A stretch of 64,000 nucleotides of DNA from Acanthaster planci. Its lineage: Eukaryota > Echinodermata > Asteroidea > Valvatida > Acanthasteridae. Position 1 is the first letter of the stretch. The number at the start of each line of letters is the position of its first letter. Where the stretch lies: positions 4,010,887 to 4,074,886 of the forward strand of contig NW_019091358.1 in NCBI RefSeq assembly GCF_001949145.1, given 5' to 3'. The notes beneath the pieces are model-generated. The model was not told where the DNA came from. It searched no databases and saw only the letters and a list, made by a program, of their open reading frames with translations. Both the position numbers and the translations under genes were made by a program. Positions 9,001 to 16,716 of this stretch are shown here, piece by piece.

Positions 9001-11606
9001 GTAGTGTCGTTTGTGTTGTTTGTGCTGTAGGTTCAAGTATTGAAGAGTTCAAATTTCAAACCATTTCCATTTTATTGCTTAAACAGTACTGTTTTTACAA
9101 AATAGATGCAAATCAGTTCCTTTCCAATTCAGTTATTTCAGTTCCATGAAACATAACATTAAAAACTGTGAGAAAAGTGACTCATTAACAACTGTGCAAA
9201 AATGCATGCCACATAAAAATTAAATGATATTCGATTAAACCAATCTTTATGAAAGATTGAGTGAAAAAAAAATTATTGTGCTAATACACTCTTCGCCACC
9301 TTACAAATCCCTGTCAGAAGTTTTGACACATGAAACAGCTTTCTGTTGTGATTCTGGACAACAAGCTGTGGGTGAAAAACAACTGGTCTTCAAGAGTTTA
9401 AATTATGAAACTTTGGTTTATGGTAACAGATTGTTATGAGCATCTAAAAATGTTGGTCAAAACTAACAAATATAAAACATAAAATGCTTCATTTTTCAAT
9501 GCTACTTTTTTATGACATCAAGAAATACATCATAAATGTACGAAAATGAACAAAAACCAAGAACAAAATCCTACTTTTAATGACAACATCAGTCCACCTG
9601 CGGAAAACACACATTACTTAAGAAGTATAGAAAGTGCCGGGGGCCGGAGGGAACCAAACTTCAACGACTTGCACTCTCAAATGACAATCTTACGCCCCAA
9701 CTATAGCATCAGTCCCAATTATAGTTTGGCCCGTCCCAACTAGAGTGCTACAGTTGGGCCGGCCCAACTACAGCACAGAGGTCCTGCGCGCATGTGCCCA
9801 GCATGTGCCAAAGTCACATTGTTTACAACTGAAGTTCCACATTTTAGATGAATTGTGTCAAGTGTGAGACACATTGACTTGGATAATGTTGAGATATTTC
9901 CCACAAACATTGGTCAACAATAGTTGGGCCAGCTCAACTGCAGCACTACAGTTGGGACTGTCCCAACTATAGTTGGGACTTATGTTATAGTTGGGGCGTA
10001 ACAACAACATTGCCCCATTTGATGGGGCTGACTTTCTCAACAATTACAAAACTTTTGCGTTTATGGGGGGGGGGGGGTTATTTCATTAACCAAGATAAAT
10101 GCTTTTTAAGGGATTCAGGTAATTAATACCAATGGTGCGATCTCTTGTCAATGTATTTTGACACTTTTTACCCTTTTGTTACCCCTCCTAAAAAAATACA
10201 AAAAGAATTGAAGAATACACCGTGCAGCCGCGAAGCTTTTTTTTCAAGACCCATCGTGGAGTTCAAAAAAGTGAAAAGGCACAAAAGTGGCGCACTTCTC
10301 CCAATAAAAAGAACACAACTTTGGGGGGTTCTGGGTGAGCGATGTCATTTTTCAGGGCTGTCAGGGAACGTTTCCGGCCGCTGGCTCGAGAATGACAAAA
10401 AGAATCGTTCTGGGTTATTGCCCTGTCCAACCGACCGTATGCAACGTCAGACGAAAAACTCCCCACCTTGGAGAACCTAATACGTACAGGAACACAGGCT
10501 GCAACAGGGCAAGCGATGGCCCTTGCAACTAAGCGAATACGATCAAGTCGCATTCTGTGAATTTCGGTCGAGATCTTTATCAGGTTTCGAAAGATCCCAC
10601 ATTCTGGCAACTAGTACAAGTAACGGTATTTCACCTGGTCTCTGCGCAGAACACCGTTTAGGCGTGAGAGACCTTTAAAAGGTGGCGCAGAGATAATAAC
10701 ATTCTTTCCTACAGAGCTGCGTCACGACTGACGCGTATGACACTATCCAACGCTTGAATGAACAAAATTATTGATCACTCATCAAGCAGACAAGAACACA
10801 CGCTACTACCCCTGGCAAGACCCATCAGCCATTTGAAAGCTTCCCAAACACGTCCAAAAGTCAGATTTAGCAGTGAAAATACCGAGTATTCGCTTACAAA
10901 CACCGAATTTTCCAGACCAGTCTCTTGGGTTTGCGAACAGGGTGTCAAGCGGCGTTCGTATTTTTCTTCCCACGGTTTCGATCTTGATAAATGCAGAATG
11001 CACACGTACAATGTAGTAATGCGAAGATCGACCTCTCTCTGCTAATCAAAACTCCAGTTTGTTGAATTTTTAAAACTTTACCGGAACAATTTAATGTGCA
11101 TGCCCTGTGTCCATAAGTTCTACGCCCCAGGCAGATGATAACCGACCGAAGGAACTTCCTCTACAGTGTTCACCGCTCTAAGGTTCCACTAAAAAAAGCC
11201 AAAAAACGCCCTTGTAAAATAGAACTTCATCATGGTTATGCTTACACGTACACAGGGCGGAATCTAATAAATTTAGTATATACGAAAGGCGTTTTTATTT
11301 CCGGGTCCATATACAGTGAAGAGCTTAGGCACTGTACGGACTATCACCTGCAGTCTTCATCCACAGGAATGTTGTCGTGACAAGTACAAGGGCAATTCTT
11401 GTAAATATACAAAAAGAACGACAGTTGTATACCCCATAAATCTGCACCTCTGTGGTGTGGGAAACAGCCTTACCGCCCAGTGTGCAGATCGATTTTGATT
11501 TTAAACATCATTTCGTTCACTCACCGAAACTCGGCCGAGCACCCCATCCGAGAATTCCGATGCAGACCAGCAGGCAGGCCCGCAGAAACTCGCCCCGACG
11601 GGCCAT
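1..11606 (-). CDS. DUOX: Dual oxidase (DUOX) gene, 5' half, eight exons; continues past the left edge
   Basis: Dual oxidases are membrane NADPH oxidases that release H2O2 outside the cell. They have an extracellular peroxidase-homology domain, EF hands and a gp91phox-like oxidase core. Only the N-terminal part is here. Exons at 11525-11606, 8908-9024, 6304-6513, 4053-4100, 3142-3234, 1897-2058, 1343-1542 and 120-348 join in phase for 1141 bases, about 380 codons. Recognisable blocks are DGWYNN, RRLPVAYADGVY, GLPSFLNRTA, CPPEYENIEIP, PFLRTRYSFNTGYSPN and ITPWIDGGLVYG with KAWADALRSF, all in the order seen in animal DUOX. An unusual Thr/Pro-rich stretch lies between the signal peptide and the peroxidase domain. 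The gene is head-to-head with DUOXA, its maturation factor. The EF hands, transmembrane and NADPH-binding exons would lie to the left of the window. Identity is very secure; whether this is the only DUOX in the genome cannot be told. Confidence 0.95.
120..348 (-). CDS. DUOX: DUOX exon 8: peroxidase-homology domain, last exon in window
   Basis: This 229-base exon runs from a CCATGCAG acceptor to a GTGAGT donor (119-114). It encodes LNEITPWIDGGLVYGTTKAW, ADALRSFEGGRLAD, then an Asn/Pro-rich loop and PPPAEAKDHVLRNVRRFF. The first part is the DUOX equivalent of the peroxidase block NALTSFVDASMVYG. The exon ends in phase 1, so the coding sequence continues to the left of the window. Confidence 0.95.
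349..1342 (-). other. DUOX intron with a degraded tRNA-derived SINE
   Basis: This intron between DUOX exons 7 and 8 has no coding signal of its own. A SINE remnant is recognised at about 520-665; nothing else stands out. Confidence 0.6.
520..665 (+). repeat. tRNA-Thr-derived SINE, degraded copy
   Basis: A B-box-like GGTCCGAGTCC (551-561) is followed by a body with TTTTTTCACAAG, CTCGAAAAAAACAC and GAGCATACAGTG. The same order occurs in the better copy at 41625-41790 and in the copy near 6690. The A-box half is decayed here. Confidence 0.55.
1343..1542 (-). CDS. DUOX: DUOX exon 7: peroxidase-homology domain, substituted distal haem site
   Basis: This 200-base exon opens by completing a Gly codon to give FFGQQVVEEILDAQ. 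It runs through CPPEYENIEIPEGHEY and PFLRTRYSFNTGYSPN to an ACAG|GTAATA donor. In haem peroxidases such as MPO the aligned block is WGQLLDHD. Here the Gly-Gln is kept, but the distal His and the haem-linked Asp are replaced by Glu or Val. Animal DUOX proteins are generally divergent here, so this supports a DUOX call over a true peroxidase. Confidence 0.94.
1897..2058 (-). CDS. DUOX: DUOX exon 6: peroxidase-homology domain
   Basis: This 162-base exon has a strong polypyrimidine tract and TTTTCCAG acceptor and a GTGGGT donor. It encodes LPLTRRLPVAYADGVYMMAG, then DRPNPIDVSEATMRG and GLPSFLNRTAFMTFF. These match the family blocks LVPANYADGVY and GLPSLHNRT of human DUOX. The NRT sequon is a likely N-glycosylation site. 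Confidence 0.94.
2059..4052 (-). other. Two DUOX introns (2059-3141 and 3235-4052)
   Basis: AT-rich intron sequence flanking exon 5. I see no ORF with coding character and no recognisable repeat. Confidence 0.5.
3142..3234 (-). CDS. DUOX: DUOX exon 5: start of the peroxidase-homology domain
   Basis: This 93-base exon carries ERIGVFDYYHREYEGYDGWY followed by NNMAHPDWGGS. It corresponds to the DGWYNNL...RWG segment at the mature N-terminus of vertebrate DUOX. The acceptor is TTTGTAG and the donor is GTTTGT, a weaker but valid GT site. Phase is 1 at both ends. Confidence 0.9.
4053..4100 (-). CDS. DUOX: DUOX exon 4: 48-base microexon entering the peroxidase-like domain
   Basis: The exon is bounded by a TTTTCTAG acceptor and a GTAAGA donor. 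It encodes SDDGMLSPEERRQYE and is symmetric phase 1. Its final G plus AG of the next exon make Glu, giving a continuous EERIGVFDYYH. It is too short to appear as an ORF on its own and was recognised by splice signals, phase and acidic linker character. Confidence 0.75.
4101..6303 (-). other. DUOX intron between exons 3 and 4
   Basis: This 2.2 kb AT-rich intron has no recognised gene. Its upstream end (about 6219-6303) resembles the intron next to exon 2 (about 8829-8907), as if the exon and its flank were duplicated together. Confidence 0.5.
6304..6513 (-). CDS. DUOX: DUOX exon 3: Thr/Pro-rich mucin-like segment, copy 2, with internal repeats
   Basis: This 210-base symmetric phase-1 exon (70 codons) lies between a CCTGCAG acceptor and a GTTGCT donor. 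It encodes a VTMP repeat pair followed by four eight-residue units of the form xTTGAxPx, then a GVQPTS block shared in pattern with exon 2. Its last base plus the CT that opens the next exon make an Ala codon leading into SDDGMLSPEE. This places an extended, probably O-glycosylated stalk between the signal peptide and the peroxidase domain. The reading frame is open across the whole exon. Confidence 0.75.
6338..6433 (-). repeat. Coding minisatellite, four 24-base units in DUOX exon 3
   Basis: Four consecutive 24-base units encode ATTGAPPA, ITTGATPM, ATTGALPT and ANPGTMAP on the minus strand, with the fourth the most diverged. A separate 12-base repeat (VTMP twice) lies just N-terminal. In-frame repeats of this kind often vary in copy number between individuals. 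Repetition is directly visible; polymorphism is inference. Confidence 0.75.
6514..8907 (-). other. DUOX intron between exons 2 and 3, with one SINE remnant
   Basis: This 2.4 kb intron contains a degraded SINE at about 6690-6815. Apart from the duplicated flank at its lower-numbered exon boundary and at 8829-8907, I see nothing distinctive. Confidence 0.5.
6690..6815 (+). repeat. tRNA-derived SINE, degraded copy
   Basis: GTTTGAGTCAC is a decayed B box (6716-6726). It is followed by GTGAATTTTTTTCCGCAAGC and GCACTGAGCATACAGCG, matching the body of the copies at 520 and 41625. The tRNA-like 5' half is hardly recognisable. Confidence 0.5.
8908..9024 (-). CDS. DUOX: DUOX exon 2: Thr/Ser-rich mucin-like segment, copy 1
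   Basis: This 117-base exon is symmetric phase 1 (39 codons) with a CTACAG acceptor on its upstream side and GTTGTAG after its last base. The translation is rich in Thr, Ser and Ala and ends in a SVQPAT block. The exon edges (CACAAACA start, CAACCTNNNNCAG end) and the flanking intron match those of the next exon, so the two look like a duplicated pair. The residues are suited to dense O-glycosylation. This is inferred from composition and phase; I know of no family domain that it matches. Confidence 0.7.
9025..11524 (-). other. DUOX intron 1
   Basis: This 2.5 kb intron separates the signal-peptide exon from the mucin-like exons. It contains a foldback element (9690-10001) and a CpG-richer half beyond about 10200. 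No additional exon with a matching phase was found. Confidence 0.55.
9690..10001. repeat. Foldback/MITE-like element with long inverted repeats in DUOX intron 1
   Basis: The left end starts TTACGCCCCAACTATA and the right end finishes TATAGTTGGGGCGTAA, its reverse complement. Similarity continues inwards for about 80 bases on each side (9690-9772 and 9918-10001), with repeated TTGGGCC/GGCCCAA and AGTTGGGAC/GTCCCAACT blocks. The centre (about 9773-9917) is unrelated sequence. No clear target-site duplication is visible, so the class is uncertain. There is no transposase ORF. Confidence 0.75.
11525..11606 (-). CDS. DUOX: DUOX exon 1: start codon and signal peptide
   Basis: The ATG at 11606-11604 opens 27 codons beginning MARRGEF. 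A hydrophobic core follows (roughly CLLVCIGILGWG), then a small-residue region, which is a typical cleaved signal peptide. The exon ends with one base of a split codon before a GTGAGT donor (11524-11519). That phase fits the next exon, which begins with CA and completes an Ala codon. The first exon lies in a stretch richer in CpG than the flanking introns. The transcription start was not located. The ORF is too short to stand out alone; it is supported by signal-peptide character, donor quality and phase. Confidence 0.82.
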
Positions 11607-14600
11607 CTGTATGTGACGACGCAGCTCCCGGGCACTGATTTAACTCGAACTTCTTTGCGATGTGGGTAAAAAGTACGAGGAGAGATTCGAGAGATTTTCT
11701 AATGTCGAGAAAATTCTACCTCAGCTTTTCCCCCGAGCCGCAACTCCGCGTAGTCCACTCACCAAGATTGCTTTCCTGACCGCGAATCTGTATTGGGTGT
11801 GCGTTCGTAGCTAACCCTACCTTAGCTCTATTTTTTCCCTCCCCAAAGCTGTTTCCTTTTCTGTGACACTGGCCATTCACAGAATGCAGTCAGGCGAGGC
11901 GGTCCTTCGCAGTGTAAAAAAAAAGTTTTACATAAGTTATGAATATGTATAACCCTCTGTCCTCGAGTATACTACATTGTTGTCCTTCCGCACACAGAAA
12001 AGTAGGTCCTGAAAAACAAGGCTCTTGAACCATGATCATTAGCACTTACGAAAGCTGGCTGTGTTCAAATATGCGCTAACGGTGTTTATTTTTTCAGCTC
12101 ATTTTAGGAGCGTATCTTGATAGATTTGATATCCTAGTCTTTATTAAGTCATAATTCATTCTTTTACACATCATTTCATTTTATAAACTTTTCCCTATTA
12201 TACAAATCGTTGACCAGGTTCATGCGTTTGGTTAAAACTGCATATAACATCAAAAATGCACAAAACTAATTAACAAAATTACAATGTAATCAAAAAAATT
12301 TACATAAGTGTGTTAACGGCAAATCAAACCCCCAAAATAATGAGGATAATACTGTCGATAAAGCAACGGATGGTGAGATTTACAATTTACCACTTGTACT
12401 TGTACAATTTGTACAATATGACATGCTTTGCGATGATCCTGGGAATAAAGAGTACACTAACAACCATACTCAAACACAAACAACACCGAGAGAACGTACA
12501 TGTACACGCTTGATGTTTTAGACGAATTAGCACCCTCGATCAATACAGCAATGGTTCAAACGTACGGCTGACGCACGTGTGAATTTCCTGGTTAGCGTCT
12601 CGCACACCGTCATTCTGTGACGCACTTTACAGTGTGGTAACGTTTCCTCATTCTTATCTTCTACCGACCAGATTCCTCACGTAGAAGGGAGCCCAGGACA
12701 GAGAAAGACGTGGATGATTTCCTGAGCCGGAAAACGACACAGGAACTTACAAACTTTTCAGGTTTAAGCCAGAAAATGTTCATGTCTACAACAGTTCACA
12801 GACGACCAGCCAGGGTTTTCTTTAGGTGGCCAGGGACATTTACGTGTCGAACGGGAACATTTTGGTGTGGAAGAGTCATTGGAATAAGTAAAGGGAAGCC
12901 GGCAAAGGAGATTTGAATTTTCTCGAAAAGATATGATTAGGGAACTTAACGCTGGTCAACACCAGGCCCATATTTGGAAGGTCAATGACTATGCTCAAGA
13001 GGTCACACCATGACTTCGTACACTACGGTAAAACTTGCATTTTCCGCCATGCACTGGTCTATTGGATATCGTGTACATTACATTCTATTAATAACTCCTG
13101 GGTCGTACCGATTCGGAATCTGAATCAATATTTACTCATAGTTTCGGGTAAAAAAAGACAATTTTCGGGGTCAATACGATCTATTCATGTGTTGGTTCGA
13201 CCTAAGAAGTGCAAATTTTTGACCAACAAAAAGACTGGACAATGCGGAATCAGATTCCGGGTCACTGTAGGAGTCTTTTAAATATCACAATCGCGAGTTT
13301 GCCTGTGATATGGAAACTTAAGGTCGGCTTGGGCATCACACCTGAGTCAGAACCTATACACGGGGAGAATTACACATTCATTATGACGATGCATTCTCAA
13401 CACTGAGTTTTGTGGATCTAATCAGGATGAATGATATTGACGAGTTTGATATTTATTCAGACGAATGACCTTAATACAGAAAGTCCGTGTAAGCTTGCCC
13501 TCCAAAAATACTGGACATGTACTACCGGGCCTATACAATGTACGTGCAATCTTTCGAATGTAGACTAAGCCCCTATTCCAAACATGGAAATAGCCCTGCT
13601 TGACTAAAACAATACATACAAAACCCAATTGCATTCGAACCGATAAGGGCCTAGATAGCTTTTAGGATCAACACGAACATAGGAGCCATACCGACGGTAA
13701 ATATAATATTTGAAACATAACCTAGGACAACAAATATCGTTTACATGACAGAACCATGAAATGATCTATTAACGATCATCGGGATGGAAACAGCAAAGGG
13801 ATTCTGTGTCTGGCATATTGAATGTTTTATAAAGCGAAAAGTACCCAGCGAAAAATCAATACATTCTCTTCAGAAACACCATACTTTAGAGAGGCTCGGT
13901 GGAGACAGATCTCTTGTCTCAACATTCTGGAGAAATGACCCATGGTTGTATTGAATTCACAACAATCAATAATCCCGCACTTCGACCAGGCAACCCTCAA
14001 AAGACGTGCAAATAAATCAAAGGTCTGCCTATGACACGACCTACGTGACAAACCAAGTTCATCATTCTTGCGAAAGGACCTGGGAATTCCCTAAATTCTA
14101 CCAACGTTCGAATGCGAGACACCCCCAATAAAGCCAGGTGCATTCTCATGATGTGACATTTGAAGTCAATCAAAATACATGTAAAAGAACGAGTAGTTTC
14201 GGCCACTGTGGGAAACATACAAAGGGTAGGCCTACAATACTGGGGATAATGTTGAATCACTGCACTTCGTTTGGCAGACTCTATGACACATATTTTTGAC
14301 CAGCACATTTTACATGTTGAAAACTTTCTAAATGGGGGGGGGGGTGATGTTTCAATAAAGCTTGCAGAGAATTGCAGAACTGTGTGTGATCCTTTATTAC
14401 CGTATAAGTCTGTGACGGTTAAGATTACATGCAATGAATTAAAAAAAATGTATTCGGCACAGTCCCATAATACAGAAGTCAGGGGAAATGATAATGTTAT
14501 TCAGTTCCCGGTGGCCTTTCTCACAGGACGTTGTCACATGTAGGTTTAATTAAGCACTGCAACGAACAAATCTTGATAAATCATGCCAGAGTTCAGTTTC

Positions 14601-16551
14601 ACAGATGAGGCACAGCTTCACTCGATCATCGAAATTTGAGGCTGCAAGCCTTTCCCAAACCACAAAATGGTAACCAAAGTAACACGCCTCACACACGATA
14701 TGCTACAAAAAATTCTATCCCAGGCCATAGAAAAGTGAAGGACGGAACAAACATGGGAAAACAGGAAAAGTATGGCTTGCACAATGATCTGGCTTCCTGG
14801 ATTTTTGACCGTCATTGTGCAAAGAGTGCGAGAAATGTTTGCCAGAAGTTTCACCGTTGCCTTCTCGATTCGTAAAAAATCTATCAGATCAGAACGGATA
14901 TGACCAGCACAAATCGAAATCTGATGGAGCTTGTCAAGGAAACAAGTCAACGAAAAAGCAAAGGAACATCTACGAATGCCAAATTGTGCCACATAAAAAA
15001 ATCCGTTGTCTACTAATTCGTTATACTAACTCGTTATTACGAACTCCTAATTCTTAATAACAGATTCGTAATAACGGGTTAGTAATTCGTAATAACGAAT
15101 TAGGCCTAGTTGACGACATATGTTTTTTTTTCTGTGGCACGATACGGCTTTCGTACTACGTACGTCAAAAGTACTACAGTGATTAAAACTTTCCGGCAGA
15201 TAAGTATATTCACAACTGCAAGAACTCAATCTTTCTTTGCACAGAAATATTAAGTCACTAGCGCACAGAAGAAAACGGGACGGGGAACCCAATTCAAACG
15301 CAAATTTTAAGCTGTCGTCGTCAAAACTCAATCCACAATAAGCTCCTTAGATTTTCAGTAGTATCGTTTGTCCTGCAAACACAGATTATAACGTAGCTGG
15401 GTTCAACAAAAGCCCATAGCCAAAGTGTAACTGCGAACGCAACCGAAAACGTCAAGTGGGATATTTTGCGTTGCTGATTTCCAGACATTAATTTTTGGGT
15501 TCCAACTTTCGCGAATTACGTTGCAAGCGTTCTGGGAAATTGAATTCTAGTTTGCTTCTGTTCTTTCTGACATCACAGGATAGTAAAAATTGAGACCGGT
15601 CGGAGTAATGCAAAAAGAACGAGAAAATGTGACTACGCAGCAAGTAGTCGGACTGGCCACATTACAAGACGTCAAATTCCCGTTGCATTTGCTTGAAAAA
15701 GAACTGGCCGTAAACTTTATTCTGACAAACTAATCTTTAGGCCTACACTAATTTCGGTGAGAAGTTCACAGAGATTTTGCAGAGTCACAAACGTTCGTTT
15801 GATATGGCAAATTATGGATTTGGACACAGAAACCGACGTAAACATTATGAGACTATTTCAACAGAGGAAGTGAGGCACACACCCCTGGGTGACAAATTCT
15901 TGGGTTCACACATCATTCCGCTTCCTCTCTCTACTTATGGAGATATATCACTCCGCTATGATGATCTCAGTCCTAGCCCCGCCCACAACGACAAAGCTGT
16001 TGCCATCTGTGCCCACGTAGAAGAATGGAAAATAAAATGGAAAATGCTGACGTAATTCTTGCCAGCACCATCACTGTCTCACCGAGGACTTACGCAAACA
16101 GTGTCTATTGTTCACGAAAACCCGGTTGCCTTCATAGCGTTCCTTGTTCACCAAATTCAACACCCGCACGTACGTACATGTAAATGTCACCCAGAAAGGG
16201 TGTACTCTTGCATAAATAATGAGCTATTAAACGCACGACAAAAGTTTCTTTCACACCCTGCCGTGCTGTAGCGGGTCAGTGGATCCGTAACACGGAAAAA
16301 CTTGGGCAAGGCATAGGAAAGTACTGTCGCTCGAAGAATTGACGTATCAACCCTAGAATATTTTCCTCCTTTAACATCTATTTCAGCAGCGCCACTCTAA
16401 GACCACAGTTTCCCTTGATCTGAAGTTCTAGGACGTCCATATTGAAGCTGGAACTGGACTTAAAGCGGAATTTGAACGGCGACGAGATATAGTCCAGTTG
16501 AAGTTCTCCCTCTTTCACGAGACTTCGTAAAACCCAAGTCCCACAGCCATC
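11607..16551. other. Divergent intergenic region between DUOX and DUOXA
   Basis: About 4.9 kb separates the two start codons. CpG dinucleotides are more frequent across roughly 10.2-16.6 kb than in the flanking introns, as expected for the promoter region of a head-to-head pair. It must hold the 5' UTRs and control elements of both genes, but I cannot place a TATA box or a start site with confidence. A hairpin lies at 15013-15103. The longer ORFs here lack splice context and similarity. Confidence 0.55.
15013..15103. repeat. Imperfect hairpin of CGTTATTACGAA-type repeats
   Basis: The left arm has CTAATTCGTTATACTAACTC and GTTATTACGAA; the right arm has TTCGTAATAAC repeated twice and ends AACGAATTAG. 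The arms pair over most of about 40 bases. It is probably a small foldback or a decayed MITE between DUOX and DUOXA. Confidence 0.65.
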
Positions 16552-16716
16552 ATGGGGATCCCGTACAGCGTCCTTCGGGAGAAGGGGACCCCGGCCATAT
16601 ATCCCCCCAACAAGACAGCAGTCACCCTGGATGTGACTGAGATGGGATTCGTCTTCGCTTTCATCTTCTTGGCGTTTTCCTTTCTCATCATTTTGCCGGG
16701 CATACGGGGCAAACAG
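16552..16716 (+). CDS. DUOXA: DUOXA exon 1: start and first transmembrane segment
   Basis: The exon has 55 codons beginning MGIPYSVLREKG, with GCCATCATGG around the start and an in-frame stop 24 bases upstream. Residues about 31-49 form the first membrane span and lead into the family signature IILPGIRGK (human ILPGIRGK). It ends in phase 0 at CAG|GTAAGT. Confidence 0.94.

Noticed and set aside
10263-10610. 115-codon minus-strand ORF in DUOX intron 1, considered as an extra exon
   Set aside because: It is not bounded by splice sites in the phase required between exons 1 and 2, and the translation has no similarity to DUOX.
13997-14434. 145-codon minus-strand ORF between DUOX and DUOXA
   Set aside because: It includes a poly-C-derived Pro run, has no domain, and no matching splice sites were found.
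15777-16055. 92-codon plus-strand ORF upstream of DUOXA as a 5' coding exon
   Set aside because: DUOXA has its own start at 16552 with an in-frame stop just upstream, and the peptide resembles nothing in the family.
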